Assembly (NCBI RefSeq): GCF_000802185.1
Contig: NZ_KN676113.1
Coordinates: forward strand, 4,049,430-4,113,429
Reading direction: 5' to 3'
Source of the DNA: Belnapia sp. F-4-1
GTDB taxonomy: Bacteria; Pseudomonadota; Alphaproteobacteria; Acetobacterales; Acetobacteraceae
Length of the DNA: 64,000 bases
Shown: positions 8,695 through 17,940 of the stretch, piece after piece
How positions within the stretch are numbered: the stretch's first letter is position 1
Layout of the letters: each line of letters starts with the position of its first letter
Made by a program: the position numbers and the translations under genes
The notes under the pieces: model-generated
What the model saw: only the letters and a program-made list of their open reading frames with translations
Databases searched by the model: none
What the model was told of the DNA's origin: nothing

Positions 8695-10264
8695 ATGAGG
8701 CTGTGCCGTCTTGCCCTGCTGCTCCTGCTGCTGCCCTGCGCCGCCCTGGCGCAGGACCGCCGCAGCACGCTGCGCGTCTCGCTGAACACCGAGTTGCAGG
8801 TCCTCGATCGGCTTCTCACCACCATCAATGCCACGCGGGTCTTCGCCTACCTCGTCTTCGACACCCTGGTCAGCCTGGATGCCGAGGGACAGTACCGGCC
8901 GCAGATGCTCGAGGGCTGGCAAATCAGCCCGGACCGGCTGACCTATGCCTTCACCCTGCGCGAAGGGCTGGAATGGAGCGACGGCCAGCCGGTGACGGCC
9001 GAGGATTGCGTCGCCTCCATCCGCCGTTGGGCGAAGCGGGAGGCGCTCGGCGGCCAGCTCATGGCGGCGACGCGCGAGATGCGCGTGGTGGATGCCAGGC
9101 GCTTCGAGATCCGGCTCAACCGCCCCTTCGCCTTCGTCATCGAGGCGCTTGGCAAGGCCGGGCATACCATCCCGGTGATGATGCCGGCGCGCCTTGCGGC
9201 GCATGACCCGAACCTGCCGGTGCCGGAGATCGTCGGCTCCGGCCCCTACCGCTTCCTGCAGGCCGAATGGCGGCCGGGCGAGCGGGCCAGCTTCGTCCGC
9301 AACCCGCGCTACCGGCCGCGGGAGGAGCCGCCTTCGGCGCTGGCCGGCGGCAAGGTGGCGCGGATGGAGCGGATCGAGCTGGTCAGCATCACCGACCAGG
9401 CCACCCGCGCCGCCGCGCTGGAATCGGGGGAACTGGACTTCCTCGAGATCCTGCCCTTCGACTACATCGCCCGGATGCGGCGGAACCGGAACGTCGTGGT
9501 CGGCCAGCCGCGCGGCATCGACCAGTTCTATGCCGTGCTGAACGTCAACCATGCGGTGCCGCCCCTCAACGATCCCGCCATCCGCCGCGCCCTGCAGGCG
9601 GCGATCGTGCAGCCGGAGGTCATGGCGGCGATGGGCCTGCCGGACGACATGGTCGTGCCCTGGTGCGGCTCGATCTACATGTGCAACGCCGCCGGGACGA
9701 CTGACGCAGGGACGGAGGGGCTGCGCACCGCCTCGGCGGAACGGGCGAGGGCCCTGCTGCGGGCCAGCGGCTACCGGGGCGAGCCGGTGGTCTTCCTGCA
9801 TGCCGCGGCCTCGGCGCTGCTCAACCCGATCGGCCTCGTCATGGCCGACCAGATGCGGCGAGCGGGATTGACCGTCGATCTGCGCAGCACCGATTACGCG
9901 ACGGTCGCGCAGCGGCGCCTCAGCCGGGCGCCGCTGGAGCAGGGGGGGGTGGTCTGTGGCGCCCATCGTCTTCAACGGGGTCGACCTGGCGAACCCGCTG
10001 GCCAATCCCCTGATCGCCTACAACTGCGTCGACTATCCCGGCTGGTACTGCGACCCGCGCCTCGCTGGCCTGACCGCCCGCTACTCCGAAGCGGCGACGC
10101 CCGAGGCGGCCCGGGCGCTGGCCGATGAGTTGCAGGCGACGGTGCACGACGCCGTCACCTTCGTCCCCGGTGGCCAGTTCTCGGGACCGCCGGCCTGGCG
10201 GGCCGAGCTGCGCGGGGTAGTCCCGTTCAGCTTCCCGGTCTTCTGGGGGGTGGAGCGCCGCTGA
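8695..10264 (+). pseudogene. ABC transporter dipeptide-type solute-binding protein, frameshifted at a G8 run
   Basis: A secreted family 5 (SBP_bac_5) solute receptor with signal peptide MRLCRLALLLLLLPCAALAQ. The body has LEGWQISPD, YAFTLREGLEWSDG and GSGPYRF. The frame is intact to Gln at 9940-9942, then runs through eight G bases (9942-9949) and loses homology. Dropping one G restores W-S-V-A-P-I-V-F-N-G and a natural C-terminus ending at 10264 (FPVFWGVERR). One surplus G therefore breaks an otherwise clean gene of about 522 codons. No permease or ATPase genes lie beside it. A sequencing error, a phase-variable tract or a real pseudogene are all possible. Confidence 0.8.
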
Positions 10265-10269
10265 CGTCT

Positions 10270-10291
10270 GCCCCGGGCCTTGCCGCGGGGC
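10270..10291 (+). terminator. GC-rich hairpin after the solute-binding gene
   Basis: GCCCCG (10270-10275) pairs with CGGGGC (10286-10291), and the loop can pair further. It lies 6 bases after the stop of the restored solute-binding frame. No U-run follows, so it is a weak intrinsic terminator candidate. Confidence 0.35.
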
Positions 10292-10385
10292 GGTTGCCAT
10301 GCCATATGGCGCCCCGTCGCGGGCGGGCCTGACCCGGCGCGGCAAATTCACACGCGGCGCGCCCTTCCCGCACGGCAGGGTCCGG

Positions 10386-10405
10386 TCCCGGGGTTTTTCC
10401 CGGGA
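10386..10405 (+). promoter_or_regulatory. Leader hairpin upstream of rpsB
   Basis: TCCCGGG and CCCGGGA make a perfect 7-bp stem around a GTTTTT loop, 46 bases before the rpsB ATG. S2 leaders often hold structures for autogenous control by S2, so a regulatory leader is the likeliest reading. The 187-base gap also gives room for the promoter of the long operon. Confidence 0.4.
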
Positions 10406-10451
10406 AGGCGCCGCGGAGGCTCAACCGGACTGACAGGAAGGATTTCGCCCG

Positions 10452-11291
10452 ATGGCGATGCCCCAGGTTTCCCTTCGCCTGCTGCTTGAGGCAGGCGTGC
10501 ATTTCGGCCACCATACGCGGCGCTGGAACCCGCGGATGGCGCCCTACATCTTCGGCGTCCGCAACCAGGTCCACATCCTCGACCTGCAGCAGACCGTCCC
10601 GATGCTCGACCGCGCGCTGCGCGCCGTGCGCGACGTGGTGGCGGCCGGCGGCCGCGTGCTTTTCGTCGGCACCAAGAAGGCGGCGGCCGAGTATGTGGCC
10701 GAGGCAGCGACCCGCTGCGGCCAGTACTACGTCAACCACCGCTGGCTTGGCGGCATGCTGACGAACTGGAAGACCATCACCGGCTCCATCAAGCGCCTGA
10801 AGCAGATGGAGGAGCAGCTCGGCGGCAACATCACGGGTCTCACCAAGAAAGAGATTCTGATGCTGACGCGCGAGAAGGAGAAGCTCGACCGCGCGCTCGG
10901 CGGCATCAAGGAGATGGGCGGCTTGCCCGACATCATCTTCGTCATCGACGTGGTGAAGGAGAAGCTGGCGATCGAGGAGGCCAACAAGCTCGGCATCCCC
11001 GTCATCGCCGTGGTCGACAGCAATGCCGATCCGCAGGGCGTCGCCTTCCCGATCCCGGGCAATGACGACGCGATCCGCGCGATCAACCTCTACTGCGACC
11101 TGATCGCCGGTGCCGTCATCGACGGCATCTCGGCCGGGCTGCAGGCCTCGGGCGTCGACATGGGCGCCGTCGAGGAGCTGCCCGAGGACGAGGCGCTGAC
11201 CGCCGCCGCCGAGGAAGCGACGCCGCAGGAGTTCACCGCGGCCGCCGCGGCCGAGGAAGCCCCGGCCGAGCAGCCTGCCGCGCAGGCCTGA
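10452..11291 (+). CDS. rpsB: 30S ribosomal protein S2
   Basis: A 279-residue S2 protein with the N-terminal signature [19 protein letters not shown] and the second signature in [20 protein letters not shown]. The usual S2 is about 240 residues. The extra 40 or so form an acidic, alanine-rich tail ([20 protein letters not shown]), as is common in alphaproteobacteria. The ATG has AGGAAGG 9 bases upstream. It heads the translation and envelope operon and is followed by tsf, the standard bacterial order. Confidence 0.98.
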   Translation: MAMPQVSLRLLLEAGVHFGHHTRRWNPRMAPYIFGVRNQVHILDLQQTVPMLDRALRAVRDVVAAGGRVLFVGTKKAAAEYVAEAATRCGQYYVNHRWLGGMLTNWKTITGSIKRLKQMEEQLGGNITGLTKKEILMLTREKEKLDRALGGIKEMGGLPDIIFVIDVVKEKLAIEEANKLGIPVIAVVDSNADPQGVAFPIPGNDDAIRAINLYCDLIAGAVIDGISAGLQASGVDMGAVEELPEDEALTAAAEEATPQEFTAAAAAEEAPAEQPAAQA

Positions 11292-11299
11292 ATGATTGT

Positions 11300-11364
11300 C
11301 CCGCCTCAGGGCGGGGCCGTATTGGACTGATCTGTTATGGCGGCCGTCCGGACAGGACGGCCGC
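11300..11364 (+). terminator. Two hairpins between rpsB and tsf (attenuator or partial terminator)
   Basis: The first is a 6-bp stem (CCCGCC/GGCGGG, 11300-11315). The second is a perfect 10-bp stem GCGGCCGTCC/GGACGGCCGC with a GGACA loop (11340-11364), ending about 20 bases before the tsf start. Neither is followed by a clear U-tract. Position and strength suggest partial termination or RNA processing that lowers EF-Ts relative to S2. Confidence 0.55.
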
Positions 11365-11385
11365 GTTCCTGTGGGGGTTTGATCC

Positions 11386-12306
11386 ATGGCCGAAATCACT
11401 GCAGCGATGGTCCGCGACCTGCGCGACAAGACCGGCGCCGGCATGATGGACTGCAAGAAGGCCCTGGTGGAGTCGAACGGCGACATGGAAGCCGCGATCG
11501 ACTGGCTGCGGAAGAAGGGCCTCTCGGCCGCCGCCAAGAAGTCCGGCCGCGTCGCCGCCGAGGGGCTGGTCGGCGTTGCCAGCGCGCCGAACGTTGCCGC
11601 CATGGTCGAGGTGAATGCCGAGACCGACTTCGTCGCCCGCAACGAGCAGTTCCAGAACTTCGTCTCCGAGGTGGCGGGCCTGGCCCTGACCGTCGGCGAG
11701 GACGTCGAGGCGCTGAAGGCGGCGACCTATCCCGGTGCGCAGCATAGCGTGGCCGAGGAGCTGACGCGCCTCATCGCCACCATCGGCGAGAACATGGCGA
11801 TCCGCCGTGCGCGCCGGCTCGAGGTCAGCAGTGGCGCCGTCGCCACCTATACCCACAACGCCATCCGCCCGGGCCTTGGCAAGATCGGCGTGCTGGTCGC
11901 GCTGGAGGCGGCGTCGGAGATCGATGCGCTCGAAGGCCTCGGGCGGCAGATCGGCATGCATGTTGCCGCGACCAGGCCGGAGGCGCTCGATGTCACCGCC
12001 GTCGATCCCTCCGCCCTCGAGCGGGAGAAGGCGGTGCTTTCCGAGCAGGCACGGGCCAGCGGCAAGCCGGAGGCCATCATCGAGAAGATGGTCGAGGGCC
12101 GCATCCGCAAGTACTACGAGGAAGTGGTGCTGCTGGAGCAGGTCTGGGTGCATGACGGCGAGAGCCGGGTGAAGGCCATCGTCCAGAAGGCCGGCGGCAA
12201 GCTGACCGGCTTCGCCCGGTTCCAGCTCGGCGAGGGCATCGACAAGCCGGTCGGGCCGGACTTCGCCTCCGAAGTGGCGAAGGTGTCGGGCGTCGGCGCC
12301 GCCTGA
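11386..12306 (+). CDS. tsf: Elongation factor Ts
   Basis: A 306-residue guanine-nucleotide exchange factor for EF-Tu. The N-terminal UBA-like domain carries [18 protein letters not shown], and the core has [15 protein letters not shown], which contacts the EF-Tu nucleotide site. The second core repeat and the C-terminal [10 protein letters not shown] follow the family pattern. It has the standard place after rpsB, with a hairpin pair between them. The start is the first ATG, preceded by GGGGG at a spacing of about 7. Confidence 0.98.
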   Translation: MAEITAAMVRDLRDKTGAGMMDCKKALVESNGDMEAAIDWLRKKGLSAAAKKSGRVAAEGLVGVASAPNVAAMVEVNAETDFVARNEQFQNFVSEVAGLALTVGEDVEALKAATYPGAQHSVAEELTRLIATIGENMAIRRARRLEVSSGAVATYTHNAIRPGLGKIGVLVALEAASEIDALEGLGRQIGMHVAATRPEALDVTAVDPSALEREKAVLSEQARASGKPEAIIEKMVEGRIRKYYEEVVLLEQVWVHDGESRVKAIVQKAGGKLTGFARFQLGEGIDKPVGPDFASEVAKVSGVGAA

Positions 12307-12319
12307 TCCGAAACCGTTG

Positions 12320-12350
12320 CATGCGGGTGGGGCCTCCGCTCACCCGCATG
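12320..12350 (+). terminator. Perfect 10-bp hairpin between tsf and pyrH
   Basis: CATGCGGGTG (12320-12329) and CACCCGCATG (12341-12350) pair perfectly around an 11-nt loop, 14 bases after the tsf stop. There is no T-run after it. It may be a processing site or weak terminator. Confidence 0.5.
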
Positions 12351-12429
12351 TGGCGTCCGCGGCTCGACCAGGGCCTTGCGGGGCCGGGGGTTGCTGCATA
12401 TCGTTCCTCGCCCCCGTGACGGTCCCATA

Positions 12430-13155
12430 ATGAACCAGCCGACCAGCTACAAGCGTGTCATGCTCAAGGTGTCCGGCGAGGCGCTGATGGGCAATCGCGA
12501 CTACGGCCTCGAATCGGCCACGGTCCGCCGCATTGCGGAGGATGTGAAGGGCGCGGTTGCGCTCGGTGCGGAGGTCTGCCTCGTCATCGGCGGCGGCAAC
12601 ATCTTCCGCGGCATCGCCGGCGCCGCGGCCGGCATGGATCGCGCCCAGGCCGACTACATGGGCATGCTGGCGACGGTGATGAACGCGCTGGCCATGCAGT
12701 CGGCACTCGAAAAGCAGGGCCTGCCGACCCGGGTGCTGAGCGCCATCCCCATGCAGTCACTCTGCGAGCCGTATATCCGCCGGCGGGCCATCCGCCACAT
12801 GGAGAAGGGCCGGGTGGTGATCTTCGCCGCCGGCACGGGCAACCCCTTCTTCACCACCGACACCGCCGCCGCGCTGCGCGCCGCGGAGATGGAATGCGAC
12901 GCGCTCTTCAAGGGCACGCAAGTGGACGGCGTCTATTCCGCCGACCCGCGCAAGAACCCGAAGGCGGAGCGCTACGTGACGCTCACCTATCTCGACATGC
13001 TCGCCCGGGACCTGCTGGTGATGGATGCCGCAGCGATCAGCCTGTGCCGCGAGAACAAGCTGCCGATCATCGTCTTCAATATCCACGAGCCCGGCGCCTT
13101 CACCGCGGTCATGCAGGGCGAGGGGAAGTTCACCACGGTGGTCGAGCAGCACTGA
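12430..13155 (+). CDS. pyrH: UMP kinase
   Basis: A 241-residue amino-acid-kinase-fold enzyme that converts UMP to UDP. Visible motifs are KVSGEALMG at the N-terminus, IGGGNIFRG, the stretch [20 protein letters not shown] and [10 protein letters not shown]. The ATG at 12430 begins [19 protein letters not shown], the normal position for the family. The in-frame ATG at 12376 would add 18 unconserved residues. It sits between tsf and frr, as in most proteobacteria. Confidence 0.97.
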   Translation: MNQPTSYKRVMLKVSGEALMGNRDYGLESATVRRIAEDVKGAVALGAEVCLVIGGGNIFRGIAGAAAGMDRAQADYMGMLATVMNALAMQSALEKQGLPTRVLSAIPMQSLCEPYIRRRAIRHMEKGRVVIFAAGTGNPFFTTDTAAALRAAEMECDALFKGTQVDGVYSADPRKNPKAERYVTLTYLDMLARDLLVMDAAAISLCRENKLPIIVFNIHEPGAFTAVMQGEGKFTTVVEQH

Positions 13156-13201
13156 CGCCGCCCGCTTCCCGCCATCTTCGCATGGTGGATTGAGCTTGAA
13201 T

Positions 13202-13231
13202 GCGCCCTGGGCCTGGATGTGCCCTGGGCGC
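13202..13231 (+). terminator. Hairpin between pyrH and frr
   Basis: GCGCCC-T-GGGC pairs with GCCC-T-GGGCGC through one T-T mismatch around an 8-nt loop. It is the third strong intergenic hairpin in a row in this operon. No U-tract follows. Confidence 0.45.
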
Positions 13232-13287
13232 GATGTGACGAGGCCCGGGACCATGTCCAGGGCCGCACCGATCGGGAGAGACGGGCC

Positions 13288-13860
13288 ATGCCGGCCGACC
13301 TCAAGACGCTGAAACAGGACCTCACGCGCCGCATGGACGGCGCGATCGAGATGCTCAAGAAGGAATTCTCCGGCCTCCGGACCGGCCGCGCCAGCCCGGC
13401 GCTGCTGGAGCCCATCCGGGTGGAGGCCTATGGCAACAACCAGCCACTGAACCAGGTGGCCAATGTCTCGGTCTCGGGGCCCGGGCTGCTCTCGGTGCAG
13501 GTCTGGGACAAGTCGGTGGTGAAGGCGGTCGAGATCGCCATCCGCGATTCGGGGCTGGGGCTGAACCCGCAGACCGAGGGTCAGGTGATCCGTGTGCCGC
13601 TGCCGCCGCTGACCCAGGAGCGGCGCAACGAGCTCATCAAGACCGCCGGCAAGTATGCCGAGAGCGCCAAGGTGGCGATCCGCGGCGTCCGCCGCGACGG
13701 GATGGAGCAGGTGAAGGCGCAGGAGAAGGACAAGAAGGCACCGATCAGCCAGGACGACGTCAAGCATTGGTCCGACGAGGTGCAGAAGCTGACCGATCAG
13801 TACATCAAGCAGATCGACAGCACGCTGGCCGAGAAGGAAAAGGACATCCGGCAGGTTTGA
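13288..13860 (+). CDS. frr: Ribosome recycling factor
   Basis: A 190-residue protein matching RRF along its length, close to the usual 185. The three-helix bundle starts with LKQDLTRRMDGAIEMLKKEF and the signature GLRTGRASPALL. Later blocks are VPLPPLTQERRNELIK and the RRDGMEQVK region. With EF-G it splits post-termination ribosomes. The ATG at 13288 has GGGAGAG nine bases upstream and gives the family N-terminus. An upstream in-frame ATG at 13219 is rejected. Confidence 0.97.
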   Translation: MPADLKTLKQDLTRRMDGAIEMLKKEFSGLRTGRASPALLEPIRVEAYGNNQPLNQVANVSVSGPGLLSVQVWDKSVVKAVEIAIRDSGLGLNPQTEGQVIRVPLPPLTQERRNELIKTAGKYAESAKVAIRGVRRDGMEQVKAQEKDKKAPISQDDVKHWSDEVQKLTDQYIKQIDSTLAEKEKDIRQV

Positions 13861-13865
13861 GCCTC

Positions 13866-14630
13866 GTGTCGGGCGCCCCCAAGCTCCAGCCGCTGCCCGA
13901 TGCCGCGCCACAGGGTACGTCCCCCGGCGCGCTGCCGCAGCATGTGGCCATCATCATGGACGGCAACCGGCGCTGGGCCGAGGCGCGCGGCCTGCCGGTC
14001 GCGCTCGGCCACAAGGCGGGGGCGGAAGCGGTGCGCCGCACCATCGAGGCCTGTGCCGAGCAGGGCATCGGCTGGCTGACCCTCTTCGCCTTCTCCTCGG
14101 AGAACTGGCTGCGGCCGGCCGATGAGGTGCGGGCGCTGACCGGGCTGCTGAGGGTTTATCTGCGCTCCGAGGTGGCGACCTTCGCCAAGGAGGGCATCCG
14201 CCTCCGGGTGATCGGCGACCGGGCGCGGTTCGGTGCCGAGATGGTGCGGGAGATCGACCAGGCGGAGGCGGTCACCGCCGGCGGAACGCGGCTGAACCTC
14301 AATGTCGCGCTTTCCTACGGCGCGCGGGACGAGATCCTCGCCGCGGCGCGGGCCGTGGCGGCGGCGGTGCGGGATGGGCGGCTGGACCCGGAGGCGATCG
14401 ACGACGCGGCCTTCGCGCGGCACCTCTTCACTGCCGGGATGCCGGACCCGGACCTCATCATCCGCACCTCGGGCGAGCAGCGGCTGTCGAATTTCCTGCT
14501 CTGGCAGGCGGCCTATGCCGAATTCGTCTTCCAGGACGTGCTCTGGCCGGATTACGGCGCCGAGCACCTGGCGCGGGCGCTGCGCGATTACGGCCGGCGG
14601 GAGCGGCGCTTCGGCGCTCGCACGGGCTGA
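13866..14630 (+). CDS. uppS: Undecaprenyl (isoprenyl) diphosphate synthase
   Basis: A cis-prenyltransferase of about 254 residues that adds isopentenyl units to farnesyl diphosphate, giving the lipid carrier for cell-wall and LPS sugars. It has the catalytic Asp in IIMDGNRRWA, FSSENWLRP, LNVALSYGARDEI and the C-terminal PDLIIRTSGEQRLSNFLLWQ. GTG at 13866 is the chosen start, 6 bases after frr. A TTG at 13857 overlapping the frr stop is also possible; neither has a strong ribosome site. It uses isoprenoid made through dxr three genes on. Confidence 0.95.
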   Translation: MSGAPKLQPLPDAAPQGTSPGALPQHVAIIMDGNRRWAEARGLPVALGHKAGAEAVRRTIEACAEQGIGWLTLFAFSSENWLRPADEVRALTGLLRVYLRSEVATFAKEGIRLRVIGDRARFGAEMVREIDQAEAVTAGGTRLNLNVALSYGARDEILAAARAVAAAVRDGRLDPEAIDDAAFARHLFTAGMPDPDLIIRTSGEQRLSNFLLWQAAYAEFVFQDVLWPDYGAEHLARALRDYGRRERRFGARTG

Positions 14631-14643
14631 GCGGCCACCGCGC

Positions 14644-15495
14644 GTGACCGACCCGGCCGCCCGGCCTGCCTCGCGCTGGCCTGACCTGCGCAAGCGTGCT
14701 CTCTCCGCCCTCCTGCTCGGGCCGGCGGCCCTGCTCTGCATCTGGCTGGGGGCGGAGGCCTGGACGGCGCTGATGGCCGCCGCCGTCGCCTTACTGGCCT
14801 GGGAATGGGTGCGGCTTTGCGGCTTCTCGACCAAGCGCCCGCCGGGGATGGTGGTGCCGGTGGCGGTGCTGCTGGCGGGCGTGCTGGCGGTGGGCGGGGC
14901 CTGGAATTGGGCCTTCGCCGTGCTGGGCTTCGGCTTCCTCGGCCTCTGGGCGGTGGCCGAGCCGCCGCGCTTCCGCCGGGCGGTGCCGGGCTTCTGGCTG
15001 GCCTTCGGGGTAATCTATATCGGCCTCGCCGGTGTCTCCCTCATCCATCTGCGGGGCGACGAGGCGGCGGGGTTGCGCAACGTCATCTTCCTCTTCCTGA
15101 TCGTCTGGTCGAGCGATATCGGCGCCTATGCCGCCGGCCGGGCCTTTGGCGGGCCGAAGCTGGCGCCGGCCATCTCCCCCAACAAGACCTGGTCCGGGGC
15201 AATGGGCGGGCTCGTCTCGGCGATGGCGGTCGGCGCGCTCTCGGCGTATGTGATGGAGCCGGCGACGGTGCCCCTTCCGCGGGTGCTGATGATCGCCGCC
15301 ATCCTCGGCCTGCTTTCGCAGGCGGGGGATCTGTTTGAAAGCTGGATCAAGCGGCGCTTCAACGTGAAGGATTCCTCCCGCCTCATCCCCGGCCATGGCG
15401 GCCTGCTGGATCGGCTGGACGGGGTGATCTCGGCCGCGCCCGCCGCGGCGCTGCTTGGCGTGCTGCTGGGCCCTGGGGAAGCCTTATGGCGTTGA
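14644..15495 (+). CDS. cdsA: Phosphatidate cytidylyltransferase (CDP-diacylglycerol synthase)
   Basis: An integral membrane enzyme of about 283 residues with some seven hydrophobic segments, making CDP-diacylglycerol from phosphatidate and CTP for phospholipid synthesis. The C-terminal family signature is clear: ESWIKRRFNVKDSS followed by IPGHGGLLDRLDG. The start taken is GTG at 14644, 13 bases after uppS. The 3' end overlaps the dxr start by 10 bases, so the genes are likely translationally coupled. Confidence 0.95.
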   Translation: MTDPAARPASRWPDLRKRALSALLLGPAALLCIWLGAEAWTALMAAAVALLAWEWVRLCGFSTKRPPGMVVPVAVLLAGVLAVGGAWNWAFAVLGFGFLGLWAVAEPPRFRRAVPGFWLAFGVIYIGLAGVSLIHLRGDEAAGLRNVIFLFLIVWSSDIGAYAAGRAFGGPKLAPAISPNKTWSGAMGGLVSAMAVGALSAYVMEPATVPLPRVLMIAAILGLLSQAGDLFESWIKRRFNVKDSSRLIPGHGGLLDRLDGVISAAPAAALLGVLLGPGEALWR

Positions 15496-16655
15496 AGCGT
15501 ATCACCGTTCTCGGCAGCACCGGCTCCGTCGGCCGCAGCACCATGGCCCTGCTGGAGGCGGCGCCGCCCGGGCGCTTCGCGGTGGAGGCGCTGGTCGCCG
15601 GGCGCGACGTGACCGCGCTCGCCGCCCAGGCCCGGCGCTTCGGGGCGCAGCTGGCAGTGGTGGCCGACCCTGCCTGCCTCGGCGCCCTGCGCGAGGCGCT
15701 GGCCGGCAGCGGGATCGAGACCGCGGCAGGGCCGGAGGCGGTGGTCGAGGCCGCCGCCCGCCCGGCCGACTGGACCATGGCGGCGATCGTCGGCGCGGCC
15801 GGGCTGCGCAGCACCCTCGCCGCACTCGGCCGCGGCGGCACGCTGGCGCTGGCCAACAAGGAGAGCCTGGTCTGCGCCGGCGAGATCGTCCTCGCCGAGG
15901 CCCGGCGCTCCGGGGCGACGCTGCTGCCGGTCGACTCCGAGCACAACGCCATCTTCCAGGCGCTCGACACCCGCGACCCGGCGGTGATCGAGAAGATCGT
16001 GCTGACCGCCTCGGGCGGGCCCTTTCGCAACGCCGACCTCGCCACCATGCGGGCGGCGACGCCGGAGGCGGCGGTACGCCACCCGGTCTGGTCCATGGGC
16101 GCCAAGATCTCGGTCGACAGCGCCACCATGTTCAACAAGGGGCTGGAGCTGATCGAGGCGGCCCGGCTCTTCCCGGTGCCGGAGGAGCGGATCGAGATCC
16201 TGGTCCATCCGCAATCGACCGTGCACGGCCTCGTCCAGTATGCCGATGGCTCGGTCCTCGCGCAGCTCGGCTCGCCCGACATGCGCACCCCCATCGCCCA
16301 TGCGCTCGCCTGGCCGGAGCGGATGGCCGTCGATGTGCCACGGCTCGACCTGGCAACGCTCGGCAGGCTGGAATTTTTTGCTCCGGATGCGATACGCTTC
16401 CCCGCCCTTCGGCTATGCCGGGCGGCGTTGCAGGCAGGGCAGGGCGCCACCACCATATTGAATGCCGCGAATGAAGTGGCGGTGGCGCTGTTCCTCGACC
16501 GGCGGCTCGGCTTCCTCGACATCGCCGCGGTGGTGGAAGAGACGCTGGAAGCCCTCGGCAACCCTGCGATCGATGGGCTCGAGGCGGTGCTGGCCGTGGA
16601 TGCGGCGGCGCGTGAGGAAGCCGGCCGGCTCGCCGCGAGGCGGGCGGCGGCCTGA
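15486..16655 (+). CDS. dxr: 1-deoxy-D-xylulose-5-phosphate reductoisomerase
   Basis: A 389-residue NADPH-dependent enzyme forming 2-C-methyl-D-erythritol 4-phosphate, the committed step of the MEP isoprenoid pathway. Visible are the nucleotide loop GSTGSVGRS near the N-terminus, LANKESLVCAGE, the metal-binding DSEHNAIFQ, and FNKGLELIEAARLF. The ATG at 15486 lies inside the end of cdsA with GGGGAA in front. The length matches the family. Confidence 0.97.
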   Translation: MALKRITVLGSTGSVGRSTMALLEAAPPGRFAVEALVAGRDVTALAAQARRFGAQLAVVADPACLGALREALAGSGIETAAGPEAVVEAAARPADWTMAAIVGAAGLRSTLAALGRGGTLALANKESLVCAGEIVLAEARRSGATLLPVDSEHNAIFQALDTRDPAVIEKIVLTASGGPFRNADLATMRAATPEAAVRHPVWSMGAKISVDSATMFNKGLELIEAARLFPVPEERIEILVHPQSTVHGLVQYADGSVLAQLGSPDMRTPIAHALAWPERMAVDVPRLDLATLGRLEFFAPDAIRFPALRLCRAALQAGQGATTILNAANEVAVALFLDRRLGFLDIAAVVEETLEALGNPAIDGLEAVLAVDAAAREEAGRLAARRAAA

Positions 16656-16670
16656 GCAGGAGCGACGGTT

Positions 16671-17801
16671 TTGGAATCGTTTGGCTATCTCTGGAACATG
16701 CTGCCGGCTCTGCCGCGGACGCTGATCGCCTTTGCCATCGTGCTCGGTGTCCTCGTCTTCGTCCATGAGATGGGCCACTACCTCGCCGCCCGCTGGCGCG
16801 GCGTGCATGTCGATGCCTTTTCCATCGGCTTCGGACGGCCGCTGCTCCAGGGGCGCGACCGGCGCGGGACGGAATGGCGGCTCGGCTGGATACCGCTTGG
16901 CGGCTACGTGAAGCTGCATGGGCAAGAGACGCCCGAGGATGTCCCCCCGGAGGTTCGGGCGAACTGGCAGCCGGGGCGGACCTTCCACGAGAAGTCGGTC
17001 GGCGACCGCGCCATCGTCGTCGCGGCCGGGCCGGTCGCCAATTTCCTCCTCGCCATCCTGCTCTTCGCCGGGCTGTTCATGACGATCGGCCAGCCGGTCG
17101 GCGGCACGGGCATCAACACCGTCGTCGAAGGCTCGGCCGCGGCGCGGGCCGGGCTGCTGCCGGGCGATGCCATCCTTTCTCTCGACGGGCAGCGGGTCAG
17201 CCGCTTCGAGCAGGTGCAGCGCTACATCCAGCCGCGGGCGGGCCAGCCGGTGGCAGTGGCCATCACCCGCGACGGCGCCGAGCAGACCGTGACCGTGACG
17301 CCCGATGCCAGGGACAATGGCAGCGGCCTGGTCGGCGTGCTCGGCATCCAGGGCGGCGCCTCCCGGTTCGAGCGGTTGGACCCGGCCTCGGCCGTCGCGG
17401 CCGGCGCGGTGCAGACGGCTGACATCACCTGGCAGACGCTGAAGGGCATCGGTGAGATGCTCGTCGGCGAGCGCAGCGCCAAGGAACTCGGCGGGCCGAT
17501 CCGCATCGCCGAGGTGTCGGGCGAGGCGGCCTCGCTCGGCCTGTCGCCGCTGATCAACCTGATGGCGCTGCTCTCGGTGAGCCTCGGCCTGCTGAACCTC
17601 TTCCCCATCCCGTTGCTGGATGGCGGGCATCTCGTCTTCTATGCGGCGGAAGCAATTCGTGGCCGGCCGCTGCCGCCGCGGGCGCAGGAATACGGCTTCC
17701 GGGCCGGATTCGCGCTGTTGGTCTCGCTCTTCCTCTTTGCCTCCTGGAACGACATCGCCGGCGGGGCCATCGGGCGCTGGGTTGCGGGCCTTGTAGGCTA
17801 G
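16671..17801 (+). CDS. rseP: Site-2 intramembrane zinc metalloprotease RseP
   Basis: A 376-residue inner-membrane protease with HEMGH at about residues 32-36 and the second active-site block NLFPIPLLDGGH near 315. A single PDZ domain (about 110-200, AARAGLLPGDAILSLDG) lies between, fewer than the two PDZ domains of E. coli RseP but usual in alphaproteobacteria. It cleaves membrane-bound regulators such as anti-sigma factors. The start is TTG at 16671 with AGGAG upstream. It precedes bamA, matching its link to envelope stress. Confidence 0.95.
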   Translation: MESFGYLWNMLPALPRTLIAFAIVLGVLVFVHEMGHYLAARWRGVHVDAFSIGFGRPLLQGRDRRGTEWRLGWIPLGGYVKLHGQETPEDVPPEVRANWQPGRTFHEKSVGDRAIVVAAGPVANFLLAILLFAGLFMTIGQPVGGTGINTVVEGSAAARAGLLPGDAILSLDGQRVSRFEQVQRYIQPRAGQPVAVAITRDGAEQTVTVTPDARDNGSGLVGVLGIQGGASRFERLDPASAVAAGAVQTADITWQTLKGIGEMLVGERSAKELGGPIRIAEVSGEAASLGLSPLINLMALLSVSLGLLNLFPIPLLDGGHLVFYAAEAIRGRPLPPRAQEYGFRAGFALLVSLFLFASWNDIAGGAIGRWVAGLVG

Positions 17802-17940
17802 GCTTTTTACCCGTCTGCGATGCGCCGGCTAAGTCTTTGAGCGGATTAGTAGCGAAGACGCGAGGTGTGGGGTGGCGGTGGCGCGGGTGCGCGGCTATTC
17901 TCCGGCCCGCCGCTGAACCCCAACGTTACGGGACTGCACT

